Assembly (NCBI GenBank): GCA_029582265.1
Contig: CM055816.1
Coordinates: 26,647,912-26,711,911 of the forward strand
Source of the DNA: Zoroaster sp. YZ-2022
Taxonomy: Eukaryota; Echinodermata; Asteroidea; Forcipulatida; Zoroasteridae
DNA: 64,000 bases
Direction of reading: 5' to 3'
Under the pieces are notes generated by a model. That model saw only the letters and a program-made list of their open reading frames with translations. It searched no databases and was not told the origin of the DNA. Made by a program: the position numbers and the translations under genes. Positions 22,946-36,317 of this stretch are shown in pieces (position 1 is the stretch's first letter; each line of letters begins with the position of its first letter).

Positions 22946-25900
22946 ATGACACTGTCACTGATTTCCTGAACACAGGCGGCTGTTCAATGCCAACCAAAAA
23001 TGCCGCCATACATGCTTATTTTGAAAATTTCTTTCCTTTTCCGATTATAGTGCTCCTGCAGGAGACTTATAACCTTACGGAAATAAGCTCCTGCTGGAGC
23101 CTATGGGTCTCTTTACTCCTATCTCTTCCCCCCTTCCAACTCTTATGGCTCTGGGGTAACTACACTCGTTAATCAAAAAATTCTAGAAATTATTTCAAAT
23201 CTTAACATTTTCCAGGACATCTTCTTTATACAAAACTAAACCAATGAAACTCTTTCCACATTTATAATTTTTTTTTTAGTACCCCAGAGCGACCTCTTGC
23301 TTTTAAAGTCTTTAATTCTTTCTAAACATTTATCCTCTTGTGACAGTGACGGTGTCGTTGTGGTCGGAGGTGACTTTAACTGCACGGAAAATCCTGCATT
23401 GACCGTCTGCATGCGCTCACTGAGCGTAGATCCAGAGTCGCAGCAGCTCTCAAGGAAACTGTTGGTGCACTCTCTCTGTGTGATGTTTGGCGTAGACTGA
23501 ATCCCCAGAACAACAATTTACCTGGCTGCGGAACAACCCTTCCAGGGATTGTGGTGTTTCAAAGCCAGGTTAGATCGTTTGTATCTTCATCCTGACATGT
23601 TATCCTCATTCATTCGTGCAAAATAACACCCTGTTCTCTTTCTGATCACTCCGCTATTTCTTTAAAAACCAACTACCCTCGACACTTCCGGGTAGCGCCT
23701 ACTGGCATTTTAATAAATTCAATTCTTCAGGATGAAGCATACAAACAAATTATAACTTGTTTCTGGGGAGAATGGCGTCAAAAACAGTCCGATTTCCTCA
23801 ATTTACTCCTGTGGACTCTTTGGCAAGTCCCACATCAAAATAATTACTCAAATGTTTTCAAAAATTGCTTCCTGAGAAACGCGAAGCTCTTTTTAAAATA
23901 AATCGGACTATTGACGACCTTCAGTCTGCGCCGGAAATCACACCGGAGACCAGGCAGGTCCTCTTGAGAACAAAAAAGAAAAACTTAATTCTATTCAAAA
24001 ATCGAGCGCAGGGCGCCCTTATCAGGTCGAGATTCAAACATGTCAGCGAGGTCGATACCCTCTCTTACTTTTTAATCTTGAAAAATCTAATCCTGTTCTA
24101 GAACCATTCCAGAATCCGTTTGATTCTGGAGAAATTACTCAAAATATCTCTGTCATAAAAATCATGTATCAAATTTCTAAAACCCCTATTCTAAAACTGA
24201 TGAGGGGCCCCATGAAAAGGGGACCTGCCCCGTCTTTGATTCCAGAGGCAGAGGACCTGAGCGTCCTCTGTCTCAGAGGAATTAGAAATAGCTGTTGGCC
24301 AACTAGCAAGGATTAAACGCCTGGGGCCTGGTCTGGTGAATTCTATCAAACTTTGGAATATTCTAAAACGACCTACTTTCTGTTTTAAATTATTCTTTTC
24401 TCACCGGCGGGCTTCCTCGTTCGTTCAGGAGGGCGGTATCACTTTTGCTCAAGAAGCGAGATCTGGCCGACATAGCCAATTGGCGGCCAATCTCCTCTAA
24501 ACAAGAATGATTACAAAATCCTTGCAAGGTTGCTCGCCAACAGACTGAAAGAGTGCATCAGCAGCGTCGTAGGGAGGATCAGACCTACTGCGTCCCTGGA
24601 CGTTCAATCCATGACAACGTAGGTCTGATAAGGGACATCATCGAATATGCCAATGAAATGATGTCCTTTAGCCGTGGTCAACCTCGATCAGCAAAAGCGT
24701 TCGATAAAGTTGATCGCTACCTCTTCGACACCATGAGAGCTATGGGCTTCGGAGACCGTTTCGACTACATAAAACTGTACAGCGGTTCCGAGAGTTTGGT
24801 CAGTAATTCACCAGGGTTCTCTGACGGCCCCTTCTCCGTTGAGAAGCGGTATCCGTCAGGGCTGCCCACTCGGGACCGCTGTACTCGATTGCTATTGAAC
24901 CTTTCTAAATCGCCTATGGGCGAAGTCGGGGACGACGGTTTCCGAACAATTCGACGCCGACGTCTCTGCTCGGTGTCTGCGTATGCAGATGATGTCTCCG
25001 CTTTTTGTCATTTCCGAACGCGGCTTTGACGCGATCAAAGACACTTACGATCTCTTGCTCGCGCCTCTGCCGCGCGCCCAAATACGAGAAAATCCCAGGG
25101 GTTGTGGCGGATCTTGATCGGACGAGTGACCGGCCGCTTAATTTTCATGGAATGACGATGGCCTGTCGTTCCTCGGAGTTCACTTAGGAAACACCAAAAC
25201 ATACACCCAAAAAACTGACTATTTGTAAACCGATTATCTGAAATCCTCGGCTGGTTTGATCCGACCTCCCCTTTCTTTAAAGGAGAGTCTTGATTGCCAA
25301 CCAGCCAGCCGCATCAAAATCTTTTCATTGTCTGGCGGCACCCCGCCAGACGATTTCCTATGAACCCAACGGCGGCTGGTTGATTTCGTCTGGTCCAACA
25401 AGAGACCGCCTTAAAGAGCAAATTGTATCAGAAACCTGACAAAGGGGTTCGGCCTTGTTAACCTCCAGGCACGAGTTCTCACCTTAGATTAACGCGTCTC
25501 TTTCGTTACCTTAGTAATTCTCATCTTTCTTTTTTTTTTCTTCAAAATCACCTCCGTCGCCACAAAAACTAAATTATGACTTAATTCTTCTATTTGAAAG
25601 AACCCCCCTTTTTTGAATGGATTACCTTCTTTATGTAAGAGACATGCGTGCCTGGAGGTTGTCTGGAGCTCGTTAGAAATAATACACGACTCAGTCAGCC
25701 ATGTCATTAATTTCCCCCATAAATATTCCTTAATTCAAAATGCAACTGACGATGGCGTATCCTCTGAGCGGCTCTCGACACGGGGTCGGCCTGGGAGGGA
25801 TCTCAACTTCACTTCCGATCGTGGCACTGTTCAATGACATCATCTCCTCTTCTAGTACATCTCGTCCTCCATCTTCTCGACTTCTTCAAACCAGCTTTCT

Positions 25901-26600
25901 CGATGCACACGATACCATCAGACTGTTCCCCCATTCGACGAGGGGTTTCACCCCGTCTCTGCGCTACAAAACCCCATCTAAACCAGATCGTCCCCTCAAC
26001 GTCATCATCAACAACTTGACAATGCCATCTCCGCACCATCCAAAAGTCTACGTCATCAACACAAATCTCAACTCGCATCCTCCACACAGAAACATCACAC
26101 TGGCATCAAACGGAGTCCTGACAGCAACACAAACATACAATGGAATAGCACTTCTACAGCCAGTCCCCAACTTCCAAAAAAAGGGGGGACCTACAATATA
26201 AACTACTACACAACATCCTACCGTCACCCAAGTTCTACATCTATCTCAACCTGGCCATCTCTTCAACATGTGGATGGTGTGAGACAAGGGACGATCTGCC
26301 ATCTATTCATCACGTGTCCCTCTTGTTCAACCTCTTCTCAACTGTCTCCACAGTCTTCTTCACGGCTTCTTCCTGACTCACTTCTGAACTTTGACCCCCA
26401 CTGGCCTTGATCCCATGTGCTAGGCTTGCGCAATAGAGAGGCGGTGTGCCTGTCAACCACCTTATCGTCAGTCAAAATGTCATATACAATCTTTACCGAA
26501 CCTCTAATTTCATTGATCCTCTTTAATTTTACTCACCGTATCAAAAACAAAGTTATTCGAATATCTATTTTATGCTTGTCAATAATGATGATGAATTCTT
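22946..26600 (+). pseudogene. LINE copy 2 ORF2 (endonuclease, reverse transcriptase), frameshifted
   Basis: Starts MTLSLIS at 22946; the LNTGGC box follows after a frame change. Endonuclease: VLLQETYNLTE (near 23049), GGDFNCTEN (from 23366), SDHSAIS (23641-23661). Reverse transcriptase: a 158-codon open stretch 24553-25029 covers GRSIHDNVGLIRDII, KAFDKVDRYLF, the LYSGSESLV segment and the catalytic YADD (24982-24993). IRQGCPLG is readable near 24850 in another frame. The C-terminal knuckle CGWCETR then ICHLFITC is split by a frameshift near 26285. The catalytic boxes are preserved but the frame is broken repeatedly. The 3' end of the coding part is approximate. Confidence 0.8.
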
Positions 26601-27134
26601 AAAAAAATGGAATATAACACACTTTGTTCATCATCATTAGTGACAATGGCTGATGATTTAAACCCGGTTAGAATTACTAAATTTCCTCCTTTCCGATTTC
26701 CTCTCTTTTTTCTTTCTCTTATCTCTTAAGCCACTGGGAGTGATATAAGCCTGTCGACCAGTAACGCCAAATTTCCCACCTCAGGGAACCACGGTGGCTC
26801 GGCTCACGCCAAAAACGTGTTGCTGCACCCTCCGCACTGGAACCCCCTTTCCTTCTTTTTCTTTTCTCCTTTCTTTGTATTTCTCTTTTCTGAGGAGTTT
26901 TACTTATATTGGTTAAAGTATTCACTTTATTCATTTGTATTTAAATGTATATTGTATCTGTAATAAAATATTTGTGTTTTATTACATGTTTACATGTACC
27001 AATATTTGGTCTTTTTCTGTTTACTTAAAACTGTATTAATGTTTTCCAAATTGCTAAATGTTCTGTTTTAATTTACTATTCTTTATTATAAAATTTGACT
27101 TTGTTTTTTGTAAATAAAGAATCTCATTGAAAAG

Positions 27135-27141
27135 TCTCTCT

Positions 27142-27197
<56 letters not shown>
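27135..27197. repeat. (TC)n then (TG)n between LINE copies 2 and 3
   Basis: About 26 TC units with two CCTCC interruptions, followed by a short TG run, between ATTGAAAAG of copy 2 and TTAAGACGTGTTTTTTTGAG of copy 3. Confidence 0.95.
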
Positions 27198-27383
27198 TAA
27201 GACGTGTTTTTTTGAGCTCCGGTAAAATCACTTTTATTGGCCGTTACTTACAAGTTTACTATTTTTTTGTATATCATTGTATTTATTATTATCTATAGAA
27301 TTATATTATTTCCTTCTCTGTCAGATTATCGGTTTTTTGGGAGTTTTTTTGGTTTTCGGGTTTTTGACTACTGGACGGCCATC

Positions 27384-29490
27384 ATGGCCAACCAAGCAGA
27401 GCCATTACAAAAGGCGGTCGCTGAACAGCCAACAAACAGACCCTATAATTCCCTTTGGGTAGCTTTCCTGGGCCCGTCTCTAGGAACAATGGGTTGTCTT
27501 CGCACAGGACAACGTTTTGTGTGCGTACTACATTGACCATTTTCAAAATCTATTTCTCCTGTACATATAACCGACGCATCACGTATTAGAAATGGCCGCA
27601 TTGCGCCTACATGTCCTCGGGAACGGCAGCCTCGACGTCGTAGAAAATGGCTTGAATACGATTTGCCCTTTCGAGGTCATGCCGTTTGTCCGCCCCACCA
27701 CTGCATGACTTTATCAAATGTTTTCCCAGAACCCAACATGGTGTTAATTCTCAAATTTTGTAAGGTGGTTTCACAAATTGCTCTGTTCTGGTTTTCAACA
27801 AAAACAACTAGCTCATATCCGGTCCTTCAGGAGACAGGTTAGCGTGTTATTGGATTAAAGAACATCACACCGCCGGCTTATCAGTTTTACATGCCGGCGA
27901 AACTACCGGTTTTCATTTCAACAGAGTCCACCCGGTGTTTCCAATGTGGTGGACTCGGCCACATCGCGCGTTCGTGCACGAAGGAAACCCCACTACGATA
28001 ACAACGACAACGACAACAACCCACTAAATCCACGTCCAGTTTTCATTCATGGTAAGTCTGATCCCAAACACCCTCCCAAACAATCCAAACCTGTCCCCAC
28101 TAATTTGACTGCCCTGTCTGATACCGATAACGCTTCCGGGGAGGACCCCCGGTAGTGGGGCCTCGGTCCAGCAATGGCGGCGGTCCGGTGGCACCGACCT
28201 CGAACCCGACCGCAACCCCTTGAGGTCCTCAGCCGAGGTTCTCCTGCGGAGACGTAACCCTCCTCACCGCCCATCAACCTCTAATCATGTCTGCGCCCCT
28301 CGTCCCGCCCGCACCTCTTCTGATGCAGTCCTAAAAAGGAAATTAACACCTCCCCAACACCTCTGACCCTTCCAACAAATTACCCACTCCTCCAATCCCT
28401 TCCCCAAGTGAAAACCTCCAAGCGAGTCACAAACTCCATGTCGGTTGACCCTCCTGCCCCCACCCAAACGCCTTCCAATCCCAACCCCAAAACCCTCCTA
28501 CCCCAAACCCTCCGACCCCAAACCCTCCGACCCCAAACCCACTGACCCCAAACCTCCTGACCCCCAAGCCCACTGACCCCAAGCCCACTGACCCCAAGCC
28601 CACTGACCCCAAGCCCACTGACCCTAAGCCCACTGACCCTCAAGCCCACTGACCCCAAGCCCACTGACCCCAAGCCCACTGACCCCAAGCCCACTGGACC
28701 CCAAACCTCCCCAAACCTCCGACCCCAACCTCTGACCCCAAAACCTCCTGACCCCAAACCCTCCGACCTCAAACCCTCCGACCCCAAACCTTCCGACCCC
28801 AAACCCTCCGACCCCAAACCCTCCTGACCCCAAACCCTCCGACCCAAACCTCCCTGACCCCAAGCCCACTGACCCCAAGCCCACCTGACCCCAGCCCACT
28901 GACCCTAAGCCCACTGACCCCAAGCCCACTGATCCTAAACCCACTACTCCTGCCTGAAACCCTGCCTCCCCTGCCCTGTACCTCCGCTTCCCTGACTGTA
29001 TACCCGCCACCCCTTCCTGAACTCGCCACCCCTGCCCAAACTCACCTGCCACCCCTGCCACCCCTACCTGAACCCCGCCACCCCTGCACCACACCCAACC
29101 TCCATCCTCGACACCCCCACAACCAAAAACATTCACCCCATCCACCCCTTTAAAATCTACTCACACCTTCCATACCTACGACCTCCACCCCCAAACACAA
29201 GATATATCCACCCTCCACACCTTTATCCCAGACTACTGACCAGGACACTGACACAGACATGGGAAGAAGAGATGACCTCGCCCTCGAGGGTCTTACTGCT
29301 CCACAACTCTTTCCTGCAGAACTGCAGGCTTTCCTGTCTGTCGTAAAACAAAAAGAAACCCGCCATAATAGCAAAACGTTCATTATGTCATCCCTAGCCT
29401 TGTCAAACAACTCAAACAACTACGAACCACCCCAACCTCACCAAAAGATTGCAGCAGAGACTCACGAAACTCGTAAGAACTTTAGACAAT
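27384..29490 (+). pseudogene. LINE copy 3 ORF1, with knuckle and DPKP-repeat tail
   Basis: ATG 27384 in ATCATGG starts MANQAEPLQKAV, matching MASQAQQTQKAG of copy 1. After frame breaks, the SNVFPEPN-like box lies near 27720 and a complete knuckle CFQCGGLGHIARSC at 27936-27977. 28489-28950 is a 15-bp repeat array coding Asp-Pro-Lys-Pro-Thr/Ser in frame. The conserved tail (DMGRRDDLALEGL at 29254, then LFPAELQAFLSVVKQK) precedes ORF2, and QQRLTKLVRTL-like sequence is readable near 29450 in another frame. The Gly-rich minus-strand open frames here are shadows of the repeat. Confidence 0.7.
28489..28950 (+). repeat. 15-bp minisatellite coding DPKP(T/S) pentapeptides in LINE ORF1
   Basis: Roughly thirty units of GACCCCAAGCCCACT or GACCCCAAACCCTCC in blocks (KPS-type first, KPT-type 28555-28690, KPS-type 28740-28850, KPT-type again to about 28945). 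Most units are exactly 15 bp; occasional units have one base more or less, which breaks the frame. Confidence 0.9.
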
Positions 29491-29546
29491 TAACTATTTT
29501 ATTTAAACTTTCAATGGATTCTTTGCTTTCCTTTCCTTTCTTGGTG

Positions 29547-32500
29547 ATGACATTGTTACCCTCTCCCTAAACACTGAGGTGGTGAGAGTTCTGCCAAAAA
29601 ATGCCTTGATTCATACTTACATCTCTGATTTACAATAACTGCCCTGATATTATTTTTTCTTCAAGAAACATATAATTTAACCGAAAATAGTCCCTGTTGG
29701 AACATATGGCCCCACACCCCATGTGCGCCCCAAGCCCCAATACTGATCTGGAATCACTACCTTATAAAAAATAAAACAATTGACATTTTACTTTCTCAAA
29801 TTATTTCTGATGGTCACATCCTGTATACAAAAATCTTCCATTATAACACTTTTTTCACCTCTATAATTTTTAATTCCCCAAGATGATAAACTGGCCCTAA
29901 AATCAATTACTTTTCGCGATCATTGCGATCAGCGTGACAGTGACGGTGTCATCGTCATCGGAGGCGACTTCAACTGTACGGATAACCCTTCTAGATCGTC
30001 TGCGTGCGCCGATCGAGCTGTAGAAACAAAATTTCCATGGCCTCAAAGATGCAGTGAACGCACTGTCCTTGCGTGATGTCTGGCGCGGACTCAACCCCAC
30101 TGAACAAAAATTTACTTTGGCATCGAAACAATCCGTCTTCTGAGTCTGGCTCATCTAAAGCTAGACTCGATCGTTTTTACCTCACTATGATTTTTCTTCC
30201 TTCTATCACACATTGTAAAATTACACCCTGTTCCCTCTCCGATCATTCTGCCGTTTCTCTCTCTATCAAACTCCCTCCGCTCAACTGGCACTTCAATAAT
30301 ACACCCTTTCTGACAAAAATTAGAAATAATTCGTTCCTTCTGGTCTAATTGGCAAACCCAAAATTTTTTTTTCCCTTCTCTAATTCGTGTGGATTTTGGT
30401 AACCCACATCAAATCCATTTCACAAAAATTTATAGCCGCAAATTGCCCAAGAAAACGCGAAACTCTTCTACAAATTGAACTTATTTATTGACGATTTACA
30501 GTCCGCGCCAGACCTCACGCCTGCTAGAGAGGTCTCAAAGAGCAAAAGAAATGAACTAAACTTGCTTTTAAAAAAATCGGGCTCAGGGCGCTCTCGTCAG
30601 ATCGCGTTTTTCAACACCCCTCATCGAAGTAGACACGTGCCTTCTTATTTCTTCAATCTCGAAAATCGCACTCTCATTTCTAAACCCTTTTCACATATAC
30701 GTCTCTGAATCCGGCCAAAATTACAGAAACCCCACCGAAAATTAAACACATACAAAACTTTTTATAAAAATGCTTTATGCGTGTCCCGACTGACGAGAGC
30801 GCATTTAATGAAATCACTGAGGGCCTCGATAGATTTGAAGCCTCAAGAGGCGGAGGACCTCGATTGTCCTCTCTCTGAGGAACTAGATCTCGCCGTCGAG
30901 CAGCTTGGCAAAACAAACCCCGGTCTAGACGGACTCACCCTGAATTTTTCCAGTTTTTCTGGCCCATTCTAAAATGACTATCTTGATGTTTTAAACTTCT
31001 TTTTGGCTTTCCTCGCTCTTTTCTCCCGTGCTGTCATCACTTTATCCCGAAAAAAGGAGATCTGTCCAATATTGCAAACTGGCGTCCGGTCTCGCTTCTC
31101 AACCCGACTGGATCAAAAATACGCCGTTCGCCAGCAGATTGAAGCATGTGTTCACGGTATCATTAAACAAGATCAAACTTACTGTGTTCCGAAAGATCCA
31201 TTTTCGATAACATTTCTCATTCGTGACATTATTTCCATCTCTAATTTCAATAATTCTCCTTTAGCTGTGGTCAACTTAGACCAAGAAAAAAGCTTTCGAC
31301 AACGTTGACCACGACTACCTTTTGGAAACAAAGGGCATGGGCTTTGGGGAGCGTTTTCGCGCCATATTTTTCTACTACAGCGGTTCCGAGCCTCATTAAA
31401 GTTCAGTGGTTCTCCTGACTGCTCCCTTCCCTGAGAAGGAATTCGTCAGATGCCTGCGCTCGGACGTTTATTCTATCATAATTGAACCTTTCCTCAATAA
31501 TTTACTGTTCTAAATTAAAAAAATAGTTTGTTGCTCCTCGAAACGGATACTTTCTGTTGCGTCGGTCGGCGTACGCGGACGATATAACAGTTTTGTCGCC
31601 TCCGGATGGGTTTCAGCGCGATCGAAAGGCGTAGCCTTTTCGGTCGCGCCTCTCGTCTTAACTATAAAAAGTCCCAGGGTTATGGGTTGATCGGGGTCGG
31701 ACGAATGACAGGCCCCGGGTTTCCCAATGGAACAGCGAGGGGCTACCATTTCTGGAGTTCACTTAGAAATACATTCACATATGAAAAACAAAATGGACCA
31801 AAAAGAAAAACTCTCAAACCAAAACCTTGGAAAACTCTCTCTCTAGTTTTCCTTTAAATGGGATACTTCAGGCCCAATCAGCTGGCCGCTTCCAAATTGT
31901 CAATTGCTTGGCCAACCGCACCTCCTTCTGTACCAATGAACCAGGAAATGCTCATCGGTTTCGTCTGGCCTACAAAAACACCACCTTAAAAAGAAATTCT
32001 TCAAAAACTGACAGAGGGGACTCGGCCTGCCTGCCTCCAAGCACGCGTACCACTTTCGTTTTACCCCAAATCCAACGCTTACAAAATTCGCATCCTTTTT
32101 TTTTTTCAACACTATCTCCATAATTATCAAAAGTTAAATCTTGACTATCATCTTTTTTTTTACCAAACCAAATTAAAATTGATTTTCTGCCTCCTGAATA
32201 TTATACTGAAATAATGCGTGCTTGATGGCTACCGGAGCTCAACTTCAAATAACACACGACTGTCTTAGCTATGTGTTCAACCTCCCCATTAACAGTTCTA
32301 TTTTAGTCTTGCAGCTGACGATGAGGCGTTTGCTGAGGTTGCCAGCCTTCTGCTCGGCTCCTGGCGTGTGGAATAAAATTAGCGCCACGTCATCAACCCC
32401 ACCACCGGAGAATGGATCGCGGTCAACGACCTTTCACAAGTAATACCCAGAGCACGCCCACTCTCCTGTCGTCTTCTCAACTCCGATCTTCAACGTCTGC

Positions 32501-33255
32501 ACCTGTTCTCGTCCGCATGTTTCCTTGTTCTTAACCCAGGGTTTTCTTCATGCTCCAGCTCTTCTTATTCGCATCTGTCACCAGCCAGATCTGCCCAAAC
32601 ATCAAGTTTTCGTTTCAAAGGACTCCTCCGCACCATCCAAACTAATTCATATCATCAACTCCACTGTGAACCATCTGCCAGAATACACCATCACTTTCTG
32701 GCACCTGCAAGGTTACTTTCGACAAAGAAAAATGAAATACAATGAAACAAATCTATGAACTTCCCACAAGAAAAAAACAGGGGGACATGCACTTTAACTT
32801 CTACACAAGGTCATTCCTTCTCTCCCAGTTCTTCAACACCCCAACCCCGACATCTCTTTCTTTTGTGGATGGTGGTGAGGGGCACGATCTGGCACATGTT
32901 CATCACCTGTCCTTCTATTCAACCAACCTCAACCTACTTCATCGCCTCATCTGTCTCCTGCTTCCTGATCTTCAGCTAAACTTCAACATCTATTGGGCAC
33001 TAATTCCACACGCCAGGGCGCCGCAGGGAGGCTGAGACTGGCCATTTCCTCATCGTCAGCTGCAAGTATGCAAGAGATACCCTTTTGTCGCACCTCTCAT
33101 TACACCGATCCTTTAATAATCGGGCGTTTTCTAACCACATACAGAATCCTTCTTGAATACAATTTCTATAAATCCCTCTCATATAATGTACCTTCAACAA
33201 CAAATGGTCCATATATAAACAATGCTCTTTCAACGTCGTTAATGGGAGTTTCACA
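29547..33255 (+). pseudogene. LINE copy 3 ORF2 (endonuclease, reverse transcriptase), frameshifted
   Basis: Starts at 29547 with MTLLP and SLNT-like sequence. GGDFNCTDN from 29960, SDHSAVS at 30238-30258 and the SSKARLDRFY segment near 30150 mark the endonuclease. Reverse transcriptase: PKKGDLSNIANWRPV-like sequence near 31050 (split), VVNLDQEK (near 31267), YADD at 31572-31583 inside SAYADDITVL. The C-terminal knuckle is recognisable near 32865 (CGWW). The reading frame changes many times, often within homopolymers, for example the A-run after LDQEK. End of the coding part inferred by alignment with the VNGELTW-like end of copy 1. Confidence 0.8.
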
Positions 33256-34230
33256 TGGCTTTTCTAACCGCCCGTCTGTTCTGTTTCTTCATCAAACAAA
33301 ATTTTATATTATCATCGTTCATGCAGAACACATCTTCTTGCTTTTTTTGATTACAATCTTTGTCCAAAAGCTTTATCATTAACTCTTTTGTACAACTTTG
33401 TATAATGTTTTGTTTAATTCTTTTGTTAAATTAACGTTTTATTACTAGTTAGGTTTTCCTCAAAAGGAAACACCACCTTTTTCTAAATATCCCTAGATAA
33501 TTATTTTCTGCTTTCAGTGTTTATACAACTGTTTGTTAACGTTCTACGCTTAATTACATTTCCTTCCAAAGGTACAATTACCACTGTAATTGTATTGAAA
33601 TTGTTTATGTACTTATTCCATGGCAGCTATAGATTGCTTTGACTTATATATATATATATTTATTTATCAAAATGGAATTGTATGCACTTTTTAACTGATG
33701 TGATGAACATCCATTTGAAAAGTGTCAAAAAAAAGTCTCTCATATATCACATCTCCCCATATCCCTTTAAAACCTTTGGGGACCTTCTTTCCACGCTCTA
33801 ATCCCCATTCTTTGAAGCTTTCACTGAGGGGATATATGCCCATGCCAGTGGCTTCCACCAATTTAGAATTGACGTTATCAGGTTCGGCATATTACGCCAA
33901 AACGTGTTGCCGCAACTCCACCTACTGAACTGAACTTTCTCGATTTTTCCCTTTTCTGAGGAGCCAAACACACATTGGGTTTGGCTACATTCACTATAAT
34001 ACTTTTTGTCAAAATCTGTATCTGTACACTTTTTTTTTCAAGTACATATATTTTGCCTTTTCTGTTTATTAAAAATGTAATTATGTTTCCCAATTTGTTT
34101 AATATTCCTTTTGATTATCTAATCAATTATCTGTATTTATTTACAATTCTTTTATTGTATATTTTGACTTTGACTTTGTAATTTGAATTTTTGAAATTGT
34201 AAATAAAGATATTCATTGAAAAGTCAAAAG

Positions 34231-34366
34231 TCTTTCTCTTTCTTTTCTTCTCTCTTCTTTCTCTTCTTCTCTTTCTTCTCGTTCTCTTTCTCTTTCTTTT
34301 CTCTTTTTCTTCTTTTCTCTTTCTCTCTTTTCTCTCTTTTCTCTCTCTTTTTCTCCCTTCCTTCCC
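34231..34366. repeat. Interrupted TC/TTC pyrimidine tract between LINE copies 3 and 4
   Basis: About 136 bases almost purely of T and C (TCTTT, TTCTC, CTTCTTT blocks). It replaces the clean (TC)n of the other junctions and is probably a decayed or shifted TC microsatellite. Minus-strand Lys/Arg-rich open frames here are artefacts. Confidence 0.9.
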
Positions 34367-34580
34367 GGTAGGTTGTGGCTCATTCTTTCGAGCCCGGAAA
34401 AGAAGCGAATTTGTAGAGATTTTATAACTCGGACGGTGGCTCAAGCAGCTTTTTTATACTGTTCTGTCTCGGCATAAATTTTATAGATTACACTAGACCA
34501 TCCTCTCTTTTGTCAGGTTTTGTTATTTTTGGATCATTTCTTCCTTAATTTTACCGTATTTTTGATGTCTGGCTGGCACC

Positions 34581-36235
34581 ATGGCGCCGTAAAGGAACTG
34601 GTTCCATTCAGGGTCAGCCAAGCGTTGGTAAGGTTGCAGAAGACCTGACATCGCATTGTTCCTGGTGACGAGCCCTTTAAGAACGTCACCAGGAACAATG
34701 GTGTGTGCTTTAAGGCCGCTGACAATGTCTCCGTTCAAGCTAATTGATTGACGTATCTACCCAACAATTTCCTGCAAAAAACGTCCTTTTCAGCATCACG
34801 AATTTCTAATGGTCGAATTGCCACTATCTATCCTGCCTGAGAGAGTGCAGCTCGTCGATACTGTGGAACGCGGAATCCTCGAATACGGCGTGACCCCTTT
34901 CTCGAGCTGATCCCCTTGTCCGTCCCATCACCTGTCTCACACTGTCCAACGTTTATCCAGAGAATCCCCTAACACGGTACTTTGTCAGCAACCTATCTTC
35001 TTTCTGTAGTATGTCGCAGATCCGGCCCATTCCTCTGGGAATGAAACAAAAACCCTCCCACATAATGAGTTTTCCGAAGACAGGTACAAGTTCTGGCTTC
35101 AACCCCAATATAACCCTCCCTGACACATACAATTTCTTTTTTTCAAGCGTAAATTTAGAGTTTTTCTTCACGGAGTCAGTTCGGTGTTTCAATCATGCGG
35201 GAGTTTGGACATATTAGCTGCCTGCGCAAAAACACACACAAGAAAAAACGATGAACACAGTGACAAATAAAAACGACGACACCAACCACCTCATCCTCCA
35301 AACCCCTTTTAAACGCAACACCGGTATTCATACACAAGAAAAATCAGGACCCCAAACACCCACCCAAAATCCCAAACCCACCCCGTCCGGCCCTCATTGC
35401 GCTTCCTCCTAGCGTCCTGCTCCTCCGGCTGCTGTGGCGTCTTCCGCTCTGCCCACGCGTCCCGCTGTGGGCCAGCCCGGGGTCCCCGTGCGGCCGGTTG
35501 CGCGTCCTGCTGCCGCCGGCGAAGCGGCAAACTGCCGCGCCGTCCGCGCTGGCTGGATGGAGAAGGGTCACCGTCTGGCATCGGTGTGCGGGCATGTCTG
35601 CGGCGGGCACGGGCTCGGACAACTCCATCCCCCCCAACCTTCCAACCCTTCCAGCCCTTTCCACCCAGCCTTTCCCAAACCCTCAAAACCTGTACTAAAC
35701 CCCAAATATTCATCGGGAAGGGCCTGCCACCTGCACCCTCACGCCACTTTTGCAGAGGTCATTTCCACACGGAAACCCCTCGGCCCAGTTCTTCTCCCTG
35801 ATAAACCCCAAATTTGGGTACCTCAAATCACTCCTCCCTTCCAGGAAAACTAATAAAGAGAGTGGCTAGCCCATGATAACTAATTCTCTTGTCCCAAGCC
35901 TGTAAACCCAAAAGTCTTCCCCTTCCCTTTACCCCAACTGACCCCCCTTTCTTTCTTTTTAGACACTAACATCATACTGACTCCGTCCAGTGGGAGGATG
36001 CTCGGACTACGGATGACGACCTTCCAACCTCGAGCATCTTCCCCACCACCAAAGGCCCCCCGTCTGAAGCAGAACTTATGAAATTTCCCTGTCCTCGGTT
36101 GTGGGTTCAGGAAACCAGCCCTGGTTGCTAGAAACTTTACGTCTGACATCCCTGGGCTGGAATAAACAAACCCAAAAACCCTCCGCAATCACCCGCAAAT
36201 TAAACGAAGCCTTTGGCAGAGGATACCGAAACTGT
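34581..36235 (+). pseudogene. LINE copy 4 ORF1, degenerate
   Basis: ATG 34581 (CACCATGG) aligns with the ORF1 start of copies 1 and 3, but a stop follows after three codons. LSNVYPENP (near 34936) and the FCSMSQIRPIPLGMK segment (near 35003) give the best view of the box before the knuckle. TESVRCFN then a damaged CGS.FGHIS.C knuckle lies at 35178-35230, split by two frameshifts. A GC-rich stretch (35390-35640) resembles the GC-rich part of copy 2 ORF1 in position. The C-terminal part near 36000-36240 is barely recognisable. Confidence 0.6.
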
Positions 36236-36317
36236 CAAAACCTTAGATAAATAACTTTCTTTCGCTTTCATTTTCCTTGTCATGAATTCTCCATTTTTGT
36301 ATTTTTTTTCGCTAGGG

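Larger units (their letters stand above)
21145..27134 (+). mobile_element. Tx1-like LINE, copy 2 (about 6.0 kb)
   Basis: Same orientation as copy 1. It starts GTGTATTTATCGAGCTCCAGG and ends AATAAAGAATCTCATTGAAAAG before the next TC tract, with a good poly(A) signal AATAAA at 27113. Clearly diverged from copies 1 and 3 throughout, which argues against recent tandem amplification. It is shorter than copies 1 and 3, mostly in the Pro-rich part of ORF1 and by scattered deletions in ORF2. Confidence 0.85.
27198..34230 (+). mobile_element. Tx1-like LINE, copy 3 (about 7.0 kb)
   Basis: Starts GACGTGTTTTTTTGAGCTCCGG (near 27202), the closest match to the copy 1 start. It ends GTAAATAAAGATATTCATTGAAAAG before a pyrimidine tract. 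ORF1 from ATG 27384, ORF2 from 29547. Longer than copies 2 and 4 because the ORF1 Pro-rich part has expanded. A (TA)n stretch near 33640 lies in the 3' untranslated part. Confidence 0.85.

Noticed and set aside
28380..29145. Gly-Leu-Gly-Ser-rich minus-strand open frames of up to 173 codons
   Set aside because: They are shadows of the 15-bp DPKP repeat of the LINE ORF1 on the plus strand.
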